Of a stretch of 46,261 nt of DNA, positions 36,556-45,424 are shown in pieces (position 1 is the first letter of the stretch; the number at the start of each line of letters is the position of its first letter). The position numbers were made by a program, and so were the translations under genes. Source of the DNA: Bacteroidota bacterium (lineage in GTDB: Bacteria; Bacteroidota; Ignavibacteria; Kryptoniales; JAKASW01); NCBI GenBank assembly GCA_021794075.1, contig JAJYRM010000019.1, positions 1-46,261 on the forward strand. The letters are read 5' to 3'. The notes beneath the pieces were generated by a model. The model was given only the letters and a program-made list of their open reading frames with translations. It did not search any database and was not told the DNA's origin.

Positions 36556-38595
36556 GTGAATAATGTCAGTGTTCTTGTCGCTGCAATTCTAATCGGAACA
36601 TCGGTTTCATGGGCGCAGACGACTCATTTCAGCTTCGTTTCAAACACGGGTAACAACGCGACAGTAGCGATTCCGACAAGTGCAAATCCCACCATTAATG
36701 GAATCCCTCTCCAATCAGGAGATGAGATCGGCGTCTTTGCAGACGGGATTGTGAACCCTGATAGCTTCTGTGTGGGGGCGGTAGTTTGGAACGGTGTGAA
36801 TACTGCTGTGACTGTGTGGGGGGACAACGACCAGACTCCGCAACTTGACGGGATTCGTGCAGGAACCGCGATACACTTTCATATCTGGCAAAAATCAACG
36901 AACACAGAATATTCTGATGTCGCTGTAAGCTACTCTGAAGGGAACGGAGTGTATGCGGTCAACGGAATCTACGTACTATCATCTATGTCAGTCGCGACGA
37001 CATCTTCCATCCCCGAGCTCCTCTCACCTGCCAATGGTGCAACTGTTCCGTCAACCAGTGTGAGTTTAGTCTGGGGCTCGTTGGCCGGATCGACATCGTA
37101 CCACATCCAAGTATCGACAGACTCCGTTTTCGACACGCTCATTGCCGACGACTCAACGGATACCGACACGACTTTTCAAATATCCGGTTTGGCGAGTGGC
37201 AGCAGGTATTATTGGCATGTGAGTGCCAAGAATAACGGTAGCTTTGGGAGCTACTCGGCCTTTTTCAGTTTCACCACGTCATCCGCTATCTATCTGTCGT
37301 TGCCCATCGTCCAGGCAGTCGCAGGTGACACTGTCCTTGTTCCCCTTAACGTTGTGTTCCCATCAGACTCGTCATATAGCTCGGTTCAAATATCCGCCGA
37401 GGGTTTTCACGGGCAAATGGATTTCTTGGGAATTACCGATTCAGGAATGGTAGGCGGGGCGGGTTGGCTTTGGGAGTACAACGATACTGACAGCCTATTT
37501 ATAACTGCTTCGGCAGGCGCTAATGATATTACTGGTTCTGGGGTTTTACTTTGGCTGAAATTCTTCGTTCCAATTGAGGCTGACACCGGGTTCATTCCTA
37601 TCACACTGAAGTCCGCTCTATTTAACACCGGAGTAGCCAGAGTTGTCTTGACTTCCGGAGGCGTTAAAGTCGCGGCCCCTTTTGTTTATGGGGACGTTGA
37701 CTTGAACGGAAAGGTGCAGGCATACGATGCTTCCCTGATATTGAAATATCTCGTGGGCAAGATAACTCTGGACAATGATCAACTTTTGAGAGCAAATGTT
37801 TCTCTGGATACGTCAATATCGTCCCTTGATGCATCGTTAATCTTGAAATATTTGGTGGGGCTGATTGACAGTTTGCCGTATCGTCCAATCGATTCCTCAT
37901 TCATAGCATCCGGTACGATAATGATGGACACTGTGAGGGTTCAAGCCGGCGATACCGCCGTTGTTCCGCTTAAGCTTGTAGGTGGTAAGAATATTCTCTC
38001 GTTTGAGGGAGAGTTGAGTTACGACCCGGTAAGCCTGAAGATCTCGGCATTTGATAAATCGAGTGCAAGTACTGGATTTTACGTAGACACAAGCTTCGCA
38101 AGTGGGCTGGTGAGGTTTGCTGGTGCCGGTAGCAACGCCATAGAAGGTGATGGCAGTCTTGCAACAATAAAGTTTGTGGTTGACAGTTCATGGATTCGAG
38201 CTACTGACACTCCAATTTCGGTCACCCTGACAAATTTACGCTGGAATGCGGGGCCAGTTCTGATTAACGTTGCCAAGGCCGTGATCATTCTGGTTCCGAC
38301 CGATGTGCAAGGCTCCCAACCCACGGTTCCATCTACATGTTTCCTTGAGCAGAACTATCCCAATCCATTCAACCCAACAACCACGATCAGGTACGGGCTG
38401 CCTCACGATGGGAGAGTAAGACTGGACGTTTATAACGTGTTGGGAGAGCGAGTCAAAACCCTAGTAGATAACAAACAGACAGCGGGATATCACGAGGTTT
38501 CGTTTGACGGCACCAATTTACCGAGCGGTATTTACATCTACAGGCTTACAGCAAACGGCTTTGTTTCAATAATGAAAATGGCATTGATCAAATAA
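36556..38595 (+). CDS. Secreted cohesin-dockerin-cohesin protein with T9SS sorting domain
   Basis: Protein of 679 residues. After a signal peptide (to about residue 20) comes a domain with NGIPLQSGDEIGVFADG and VTVWGDN (about 25-140), an Fn3-like domain (about 150-240), a cohesin-like domain (about 248-375), a dockerin-like segment GDVDLNGKVQAYDASLILKY with a second, degenerate copy ending SSLDASLILKYLVG (about 384-440), a second cohesin-like domain (about 452-575), and a T9SS type A tail with YPNPFNPTTTIRYG. The first dockerin loop keeps Asp/Asn calcium ligands; the second is degraded. The start is GTG at 36556 with AGAGGAGA upstream. It is probably a surface or scaffold protein. Single-polypeptide cohesin plus dockerin suggests self-assembly; no carbohydrate enzyme is nearby. 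Confidence 0.85.
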   Translation: MNNVSVLVAAILIGTSVSWAQTTHFSFVSNTGNNATVAIPTSANPTINGIPLQSGDEIGVFADGIVNPDSFCVGAVVWNGVNTAVTVWGDNDQTPQLDGIRAGTAIHFHIWQKSTNTEYSDVAVSYSEGNGVYAVNGIYVLSSMSVATTSSIPELLSPANGATVPSTSVSLVWGSLAGSTSYHIQVSTDSVFDTLIADDSTDTDTTFQISGLASGSRYYWHVSAKNNGSFGSYSAFFSFTTSSAIYLSLPIVQAVAGDTVLVPLNVVFPSDSSYSSVQISAEGFHGQMDFLGITDSGMVGGAGWLWEYNDTDSLFITASAGANDITGSGVLLWLKFFVPIEADTGFIPITLKSALFNTGVARVVLTSGGVKVAAPFVYGDVDLNGKVQAYDASLILKYLVGKITLDNDQLLRANVSLDTSISSLDASLILKYLVGLIDSLPYRPIDSSFIASGTIMMDTVRVQAGDTAVVPLKLVGGKNILSFEGELSYDPVSLKISAFDKSSASTGFYVDTSFASGLVRFAGAGSNAIEGDGSLATIKFVVDSSWIRATDTPISVTLTNLRWNAGPVLINVAKAVIILVPTDVQGSQPTVPSTCFLEQNYPNPFNPTTTIRYGLPHDGRVRLDVYNVLGERVKTLVDNKQTAGYHEVSFDGTNLPSGIYIYRLTANGFVSIMKMALIK

Positions 38596-38737
38596 TGGAG
38601 TAAGAGAACAAGTGCAGCCAATTGATTTGATCGCTCAGTACACAAAGGGAAGAGCGCAGAAACTCGCGCTTCTTGCTCCTTAAAAGGGGTCCCGGCATCA
38701 CATGAAGAAGAATTACAGGACATAAGGAGATTGTGAG

Positions 38738-39391
38738 ATGACTACGAAAATAGTTTGTTACTGTTCTGTCATGATCGTTTTTGCATCACACAATTCATTA
38801 GCACAGAGCATTCCCCCATTGAACGAACTGGTAAAGAGGATCGAAATGGTTTCTCTACCAAACAAACCGTACACCGTCTCTGTGTCACAAGCGATAGAAT
38901 ACAGTAGGAGAGTAAAAACACAGTCTGTTTCGCCAAAAGCAGTAAGCGGTGTGTCCACTTTTGGATATATTTACGACCCTAAAGCCGGGCTTCGAGTAGG
39001 TGTTAATAGTAACCCTAAGAGGGCGAGCAAAACACTTCAGTCAACCAGCAACATGCAACAGCCAACTTTAAAAGTTGCCGTTGATTTGGCAAAGCTCTTC
39101 CGCAATTACAGTGATTGGCAAAACGTGAGAATTATTTCTACTTATTTGAATAGTGACCACTGTTATGAAATAACTGCGCAGGACAAATCATTTAGCTACG
39201 TAATATGGGTTGATGCGACAAGATATTACGTGCCCGAGGTTGTCCTCAATATCAAAGGGAAGAGATTCGCCGAAATAGATATTACCAATCGCAATGTGTC
39301 CGGTGTGTACTGGTTACCGTCGCAAATCGTATTGAATAATGCTATTGACGGGTCCAAGGTAACACTGAACATGGGTCAGTACATCTTCTGA
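38738..39391 (+). CDS. Secreted hypothetical protein, LolA-like second half
   Basis: Protein of 217 residues with an N-terminal signal peptide ending Ser-Leu-Ala-Gln. The second half has alternating strands (CYEITAQDKSFSYVIWVDATRYYVPEVVLNI split by turns) that recall the LolA/outer-membrane lipoprotein-sorting fold, but this is weak. No T9SS tail. AAGGAGATTGTGAG precedes the ATG. It lies between two large T9SS proteins, 142 bases after the first and 28 before the second, and is probably co-transcribed with the latter. Function unknown. Confidence 0.65.
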   Translation: MTTKIVCYCSVMIVFASHNSLAQSIPPLNELVKRIEMVSLPNKPYTVSVSQAIEYSRRVKTQSVSPKAVSGVSTFGYIYDPKAGLRVGVNSNPKRASKTLQSTSNMQQPTLKVAVDLAKLFRNYSDWQNVRIISTYLNSDHCYEITAQDKSFSYVIWVDATRYYVPEVVLNIKGKRFAEIDITNRNVSGVYWLPSQIVLNNAIDGSKVTLNMGQYIF

Positions 39392-39419
39392 CAATTTTTC
39401 CTAAGATAGGAGAATAAAG

Positions 39420-42400
39420 GTGAAGAACTGGACCGGTTATTTGCTGAAGGACCTAACGTTCGTTTTTTTGTTCTTCTTCGTTTCAGGGATCGCAACCGCT
39501 ATAAGAGCGCAGAGTTTGACTCAGAGCCTGACTTTGAATGGGCTAGAAGGTTTGCCGAGTTACTCGGTAGGTCCGGATAGTATCGGTGGTACGGTGGCGG
39601 GGTTCGGTCTGTACATTGTCTTAGGAGGGACGCTCGGGGGTACTCTAGCCAACTTAACGATGAACGGCCAAGGTGTGTTAAACGGAACCGGCGCAAACAG
39701 CAGTTTATCCTTCAGCGGAACCTCTGGAACTGCTACCATGAGTTTTGGTTTGCAAAGCATTGCCCAATATGAAATATACACGCCCCTTAGTTCGACTCCC
39801 ATTACAGGGAACCTCCCATTCTTGCCAAACACCAACTTATTATGGTCAGACAATGAAAGCTTCACACCTTATCTCATTAATTCTGCTGTGACATTATCCG
39901 GTTCCTTTGCCGATCAACCGATCATAAGTTATGGAATTGACATTGCGATAGCCAGCGTAAGCGTTGGTGCTTCGCTCACAGCTGGTTTAACGAATACGGT
40001 TCAGGGAGACAATATAAGCACAAGCGTCGGCAGTTATTTTGGCAACCCGATCCCGGTAACCGTGAATAGCTCAAGCCTCACGGTCTCAGACATCTCCGAG
40101 ACGCTCACAAGCTCTGCGACACTTTCCTTGACGCCAAACATCTCGTTTGACTTGACGGTGGCCTTCATAGACTACACTTTGAATGTGCCTGTTGTTACAT
40201 TCCCTGTTAATCTCGGCTCAGCTGATTTTACGACAACCCCTGCACAAAGTATTACATTTAATATACCGACAGCATCTCCGCCATCTGTAGTATCTCCAGG
40301 GAGTTCCAACTCACCCGGACCAGTGCTTCCCACATTGGCACCACCGTTTACCTGGAATGCAGCAACCGGAGCGACAGGATACGGCCTATACATTAGGGAT
40401 CTGACGGCATCTGGCCAGCCTCTGGTCTATCCGAATGCTAACGGAATCACATCTACCCCCTTGACCGGCACGTCATTCAATTTGCCGAGTGGCTACTTGG
40501 TGTATGGTCATGCTTATCGGTGGGACATGACCAGTTTCGTTGGATCGACAGAAGGTACTACAGTGTCAAATAAACTCTACTTCCAAACGCCTCAACAATA
40601 CCAGGTAGCAACATCGAGCAATCCTCCTTCTGGAGGAACCACGAGCGGTGGAGGTACTTACTCTTCAGGCGCTCAAGTGACTGTAACAGCAACACCCAAC
40701 ACCGGATATAATTTCGTCAGTTGGACAGAAAACGGAAATCAAGTATCGGCGAGCGAAAATTATACTTTCACAGTAACCTCCAGCGTAAATCTGGTTGCGA
40801 ACTTTTCGGCGATACCCTACACAGTTAATACGTCGTCAAATCCAATCAATGGTGGTACGGCGAGTGGAGGAGGAACTTATGCTTACGGTAGCTCGGTAAC
40901 CGTTACAGCGGCGCCGAGCAACGGTTTCACGTTCGTTAACTGGACAGAAAATGGCAATCAAGTATCAACGAACGAGAGCTACCAGTTTACCGTAACGGGG
41001 AATGCCTACTTAGTCGCTAACTTCAGTCAGATACAGCAATCTTATACAATCTCATTAAGCCCGAATCCGTCAAATGGAGGGAGTGTCTCCGGCGGAGGGA
41101 CTTACTCATCAGGAACCCAAGTGACAGTTATAGCTACGCCGAACAATGGCTGGAGCTTCTCCGATTGGACAGAGAACGGGAATCAGGTTTCGATAAATTC
41201 CAATTACAGCTTCACAGTAAACAATAGTAGAAGTCTTGTCGCTAACTTCTCTCAGGCATCACAGTCCCCTATAGTCCAGACAGACTCCGCGACCTTGATA
41301 GCTGGCTCATCGGTGACCCTGGATGGTACCGTAAATCCAAACGGATTGCTGACCACAGCTTGGTTCGAATATTCCCGAGGTTCGGGTTTGGTTAATCCGA
41401 GTAGTACCACTCCGCAGTCCGTAGGTCCGGGCACGAATACCGTTCAGTTCAGCCAAGAGGTGAGTGGGCTATCCCCGGGAATACAATATTACTATGAAAT
41501 TTTTGCCAGTAACTCGGCGGGAACGAATCATGGCACGACACTGAGTTTTTACACGACTGCGCTGGGTCCGCCAATCGTGCAAACCCTGCCTGCAACCGCC
41601 ATCACCTCGTATTCCGTCCAGCTTAATGCGACAGTATGCGCGAACGGCGGAAATACGACGTATTACTTCGAGTGGGGAACCACTGCTTCGTATGGCCAGA
41701 AAAGCGGCATATACCAGACAGGTGGAATAGATACTCTGAGCACTCAGTACACGTACATTGGGCTCGAAGCGGGCACAACGTACCATTATCGAGTAGTGGC
41801 ATGGAACAGCATCGACACGAGTTACAGTCAGGACATCACTTTTACCACGTTGCCCGCAGAGCCAGTACTTGTCTACCCAGATAGTGGTGCGATAGGTATA
41901 TCCACCAACCCAACCTTAGTTTGGCATTCTTCGGTTGGTGCAAATTCCTATACCCTTGAAATTGATTCCAGCCAGTCTTTTGCCACGCCGCGTATCAGTC
42001 GGGGTGGTATTAACGACACTTCCTATTCGGTCCCAGCACTCGCGGGCGATACCACTTATTACTGGCGTGTAAGCGCAACGGACTCTGGCGGCACCGGACA
42101 ATGGTCCGACGTTTGGAGCTTTACTACGATTCAGCCCTATGTTCGTGAAATGATTAATCTTCCGGCCGGATGGTCAATGGTCTCCAGTAACTTGATACCG
42201 ACGGCAACGGCGTTAGATACGCTACTTGCCGGTATAAAGGATAATCTGGTTATAGTGAAAGACGGCTCAGGTGATGTGTACTGGCCGACATACGGAATAA
42301 ACAGCATTGGGAATTGGGATTACCAGAGAGGATACCAGGTGTACATGAGTCGGAATGATACTCTGAGTATATCTGGAACAAAGGTGCAACCAGCCTCAAC

Positions 42401-43334
42401 CCCAATAATGCTGTCACAGGGGTGGAACCTCGTAGCGTATCTTAGGAACGGTGCGGTTACAAGCAGTGACGCACTTGCCGGTATTGGCGATACTTTGGTC
42501 ATTGCCAAGGACGGTGAGGGAGAGGTGTACTGGCCTGCGTTCGACATCAACACAATAGACTCGATGACGCCGGGACAGGGATATCAACTGTATGTGAAGG
42601 ACAGTTGCACTTTGGTTTATCCTCCGAACACGGTTGTGAGTAGTGCAAACGTGAGCACAACAACAGCTGCTTTCAAGAGTGAGGGAACAAGATCGCCTTC
42701 CCACTACAAGCCAGCTTACGTGAACACTGGGTTGAATGCCACATTGCTGGTCGAGACAAGCGGGCTCAATGAAGGCGATGAAATTGGTGTTTGGGACAGC
42801 GAGAATGATTTGGTAGGAAGTGGAATTATAGTCAATGGGCGGGCGGTGGTGACGGTATGGGGGAACAATCCGCAAGCAAAAGGAACTAAGGAGGGGGCAG
42901 GAAATGGTGAGAAGCTAGTGCTCACTTCTTGGTCAAGCGCTAACAATCAGGAAAATCATTTGACCGTTGTATCGGTTACGAGCGGACTCACGGGAGAGGT
43001 TCTGAATAATACCCTGAGATATGTGACCGACGGGGTAATGATAGTGCGGGTGCAGAAAGTTGAGGTACCTAAGCAATTCGTGCTGGAGCAAAACTACCCG
43101 AATCCTTTTAACCCATCGACCACGATAAAGTACGGGCTGCCAAGAGCAGGGAAAGTAGTGCTGGAGATATACGATGTTATCGGGCAACGTGTGAAAGTGC
43201 TTGTGGATGGAGAGAAGAGCGCAGGGTATCATGAGGTGAGGTTTAACGCCGAAAATTTGGCAAGTGGTGTTTACTTCTACAGGTTGTCCGCTGGTTCATT
43301 CACGAGGGTGAATAAAATGATCCTCATCAAATGA
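39420..43334 (+). CDS. Large secreted multi-domain protein with InlB-like repeats and T9SS tail
   Basis: Protein of 1304 residues. After a signal peptide comes an unrecognised glycine/serine/threonine-rich beta region (about 30-280), an Fn3-like part (about 290-390), three tandem InlB/Listeria-Bacteroides-type repeats (about 393-612, each containing WTENGNQV and LVANFS), three further Ig/Fn3-like domains (about 615-905), a duplicated module with INLPAGWSMVS and LSQGWNLVAYL (about 915-1075), a GDEIGVWDS/VTVWGN module like the one in the 36556 protein, and a T9SS tail with YPNPFNPSTTIKYG. The start is GTG at 39420 with AGGAGA upstream. Probably surface-exposed and adhesive; no catalytic site seen. 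A group II intron begins on the base after its stop codon. Confidence 0.88.
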   Translation: MKNWTGYLLKDLTFVFLFFFVSGIATAIRAQSLTQSLTLNGLEGLPSYSVGPDSIGGTVAGFGLYIVLGGTLGGTLANLTMNGQGVLNGTGANSSLSFSGTSGTATMSFGLQSIAQYEIYTPLSSTPITGNLPFLPNTNLLWSDNESFTPYLINSAVTLSGSFADQPIISYGIDIAIASVSVGASLTAGLTNTVQGDNISTSVGSYFGNPIPVTVNSSSLTVSDISETLTSSATLSLTPNISFDLTVAFIDYTLNVPVVTFPVNLGSADFTTTPAQSITFNIPTASPPSVVSPGSSNSPGPVLPTLAPPFTWNAATGATGYGLYIRDLTASGQPLVYPNANGITSTPLTGTSFNLPSGYLVYGHAYRWDMTSFVGSTEGTTVSNKLYFQTPQQYQVATSSNPPSGGTTSGGGTYSSGAQVTVTATPNTGYNFVSWTENGNQVSASENYTFTVTSSVNLVANFSAIPYTVNTSSNPINGGTASGGGTYAYGSSVTVTAAPSNGFTFVNWTENGNQVSTNESYQFTVTGNAYLVANFSQIQQSYTISLSPNPSNGGSVSGGGTYSSGTQVTVIATPNNGWSFSDWTENGNQVSINSNYSFTVNNSRSLVANFSQASQSPIVQTDSATLIAGSSVTLDGTVNPNGLLTTAWFEYSRGSGLVNPSSTTPQSVGPGTNTVQFSQEVSGLSPGIQYYYEIFASNSAGTNHGTTLSFYTTALGPPIVQTLPATAITSYSVQLNATVCANGGNTTYYFEWGTTASYGQKSGIYQTGGIDTLSTQYTYIGLEAGTTYHYRVVAWNSIDTSYSQDITFTTLPAEPVLVYPDSGAIGISTNPTLVWHSSVGANSYTLEIDSSQSFATPRISRGGINDTSYSVPALAGDTTYYWRVSATDSGGTGQWSDVWSFTTIQPYVREMINLPAGWSMVSSNLIPTATALDTLLAGIKDNLVIVKDGSGDVYWPTYGINSIGNWDYQRGYQVYMSRNDTLSISGTKVQPASTPIMLSQGWNLVAYLRNGAVTSSDALAGIGDTLVIAKDGEGEVYWPAFDINTIDSMTPGQGYQLYVKDSCTLVYPPNTVVSSANVSTTTAAFKSEGTRSPSHYKPAYVNTGLNATLLVETSGLNEGDEIGVWDSENDLVGSGIIVNGRAVVTVWGNNPQAKGTKEGAGNGEKLVLTSWSSANNQENHLTVVSVTSGLTGEVLNNTLRYVTDGVMIVRVQKVEVPKQFVLEQNYPNPFNPSTTIKYGLPRAGKVVLEIYDVIGQRVKVLVDGEKSAGYHEVRFNAENLASGVYFYRLSAGSFTRVNKMILIK
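40597..41256 (+). repeat. Three tandem InlB-type B-repeats inside the large secreted protein
   Basis: Three units of about 73 codons at roughly 40597-40815, 40816-41040 and 41041-41256. Each has SSNP/SPNP, a GGGTY block, TVTATPN or its variant, WTENGNQVS and VANFS. DNA identity is high around TGGACAGAAAACGGAAATCA, so the repeats may recombine and vary in number between strains. Confidence 0.85.
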
Positions 43335-44105
43335 GTGCCAAGTTAAACTGTCCAGTCCCTATTCGGATGAAACGTTCCGAACACAGTAAGACTCTGCGGC
43401 TGTGTAACGAGGAGTCGGTATATGGCTGGAAACGGCTGTATGCTAAGCGACTCGACAATGTAACCTATAGGGTGCTACGCGAAAGCTCAGGTTGCAACAC
43501 AAGTGAACGCACAGGTAGCCTCGTAAAGATGACTGAGATGGACGAGCCTCTATTTGATAGGCGAAGCCAGAATATCATGCTTAGAGCAGAGGTAAGCGGC
43601 ATGGTACATCTCCGGGGTGTTAGCGGCGACATGAGCAAACAGAGACAAGACGGGACTTGTCCGAAGGACCCTTCGGGGGAGACCCTCGCTAACTGTACAG
43701 GTAGTGAGCCTGAACAAAAAGACTTTTCCTATAAGGAAACGAAGTGGAAGAGTGTTGGCAGGGAGTCGGATGAGGCCATAGTACTTATGATGAGTATGCA
43801 GCAAAACATACTCGGAGGGAAGGGCCTCTGTTGAACTCAGGGATTCAAAGAATGGACGAAACGTGTATTATCCAGAAATGGATTAGCAAACGCGTGTATT
43901 TGTACAGGATGTTTGGAGAATTCCGTCCCACCTATGGTGAGGTTAAGGTTCAAGAAAGCCGTATGAGGGAAAACTTCATGTACGGTTTGACGAGGGGTCA
44001 AGGGAAACGGAGCGATGGTCGGCTTGAGAGGGACACTCTCTTGAAAGAGGAGAAACATTTCGGCTCACATGACCTGTACACCACCGCGCCCTTGTCCTAC
44101 TCTAC
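43335..44105 (+). mobile_element. ORF-less group II intron
   Basis: A catalytic RNA of about 770 bases. It opens with GTGCC, the usual group II 5' sequence (GUGYN), on the base after the TGA of the large secreted-protein gene. Domain I-like segments follow, including GGTGCTACGCGAAAGC and GGTAGCCTCGTAAAG, which are familiar from full-length bacterial introns. Domain V is at 43955-43988, and a domain VI-like arm is closed by CAAGGG and CCCTTG. The 3' end is placed at CTACTCTAC by the AY rule and is uncertain by some bases. No reverse transcriptase/maturase is encoded: between about 43840 and 43950, where the gene would lie, only about 100 bases remain. The open frames at 43331-43834 and 43831-44154 are chance frames through this RNA. 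Confidence 0.85.
43955..43988 (+). ncRNA. Group II intron domain V
   Basis: AAGCCGTATGAGGG-AAAA-CTTCATGTACGGTTT folds as the canonical domain V hairpin: AAGCCGTA pairs with TACGGTTT (including the conserved G-U), then a two-base bulge, and a short upper stem with an A-rich loop. The AGC catalytic triad is intact, so splicing could still occur if a maturase is supplied in trans. Confidence 0.88.
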
Positions 44106-44346
44106 AACGACATTTGTCGCCACAGGTGATCGTATTTGGGAAGTGATCTTCTAATGACAAAATGTTCACCAATTACTATCTTAAGTATTCGCTCGGTGAC
44201 CTGAAAAACGCTACAAACCAATTAATTTGGAATGAACTTCAGCCGCATGTTGCACACCCTGTCCAGATTTGAGTTAATTAAGAGAGCCACTAGACCTGTG
44301 GATAAGTAAAGACCAGTTGTGGTATAATAAAAGGATAAGAAGACAA

Positions 44347-44760
44347 ATGCTTACCTGTGAACATTGCAAACAACCCATTCAGTCGAAAAACGACCTCGTT
44401 GTAATGCCCCAGTGGTGGTTGATTCCAAGACCGCTCCATAAAGCTTGCTGGGGGGATGTTTCTGTGCAGCACGGTGGATTGGGATCGCTGAGCTATCAAA
44501 CCGGGATGATCCAGGGGAGAAGACAAGTGCATATCGCTGTAAACAGCGTCTTTTTCACCGCTCTTTCCATAGTGCTCTTCTTACTCGGTGTGTTTATCTT
44601 GTTTGCTGGTATCCACCCGACCGTCACTTCCGCTGGTCAGACAACTGTCGCCAGCTCGGGAGCTACAATAATCTTCAAATTGATCGCTTTAGTTCTCCTC
44701 TCACTTCCTTTACTTGAGAGGATTTGGTCCTATACAAGAATCGAAAAAAAGGTCGGCTGA
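44347..44760 (+). CDS. Small membrane protein with N-terminal Cys-rich zinc-like motif
   Basis: Protein of 137 residues. It begins MLTCEHCKQPI, a Cys-x2-Cys pair, and has His and Cys in LHKACWGD about 27 residues later, suggesting a small zinc ribbon. Two membrane segments follow (about 62-84 and 103-122). The frame opens at a TTG ten codons earlier, but the ATG at 44347 starts the Cys motif. The ribosome-binding site is weak (AAGGATAAGAAG). No family recognised. Confidence 0.6.
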   Translation: MLTCEHCKQPIQSKNDLVVMPQWWLIPRPLHKACWGDVSVQHGGLGSLSYQTGMIQGRRQVHIAVNSVFFTALSIVLFLLGVFILFAGIHPTVTSAGQTTVASSGATIIFKLIALVLLSLPLLERIWSYTRIEKKVG

Positions 44761-44779
44761 AGATATAAGATATAACCCG

Positions 44780-45385
44780 ATGAACAATTCTCGAAAAGGA
44801 CTCATCCTACCGATTATCGCCATAATCGTCGCTGTCGTAATCGTGGGCGGCATCGTGTATTATCTCGCAAGGCAGTCGAGTCAAAACGGCGTCGCGGGAT
44901 CAGCCGCAACAACGAGCAATACAACCGCCGTAGCCAATGGCCAGACGGGGGTGAATTCAACCAACACGAACATAGCAAGCGGTCCGTCAGGAGAATCCGA
45001 TACACAGATGGTCAAAGATACTGTTATAGCTGCATTCGACGCCGACCGGAATATAAACACTTCACAGGATCTGCAGAATGTTCTGCAACAGTACTACACG
45101 CATTCGGCAATCCAGAAAGTACAACCGCTCATGAACAGCAACGAGAAGTTCGCCATGTTCGCGATCACTCAAGTCCCCAAAACCATACCCGATCCGTCAT
45201 CGCTCAATTTCTCCGTTGACGTTAATGGCGATGCGGCAACCGCGACCGCAAGTTTTGCGACTACCACTACTTTTTCTGAAGGGATTCTTGGGCAAGTCGC
45301 AACCACAACCATGGATACGGTCACAATTAGTTTGCAGAAAGAAAGCGGGCAGTGGAAGATTAGCGCCGTCGGGATAACAATTTAA
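44780..45385 (+). CDS. Membrane-anchored hypothetical protein
   Basis: Protein of 201 residues: a short basic N terminus, one strong membrane segment (LILPIIAIIVAVVIVGGIVYYL, about 8-30), a Ser/Thr/Asn-rich spacer (about 35-75), and a folded outside domain with AFDADRNINTSQDLQNVL, VDVNGDAATATASF and a closing SGQWKISAVGITI that looks like an NTF2-like or DUF4878-type beta sheet. The start at 44780 avoids 22 residues overlapping the previous gene. It lies 19 bases after that gene and is probably co-transcribed. Confidence 0.65.
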   Translation: MNNSRKGLILPIIAIIVAVVIVGGIVYYLARQSSQNGVAGSAATTSNTTAVANGQTGVNSTNTNIASGPSGESDTQMVKDTVIAAFDADRNINTSQDLQNVLQQYYTHSAIQKVQPLMNSNEKFAMFAITQVPKTIPDPSSLNFSVDVNGDAATATASFATTTTFSEGILGQVATTTMDTVTISLQKESGQWKISAVGITI

Positions 45386-45424
45386 GGGGACCACCCAGCG
45401 CGCGAACCACCAGCCGATGTTCCA

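Noticed and set aside
43331-44154. Two overlapping plus-strand frames of 167 and 107 codons after the large secreted protein
   Set aside because: They lie inside the group II intron RNA, show no family resemblance, and their codons follow the conserved RNA domains; they are chance frames.
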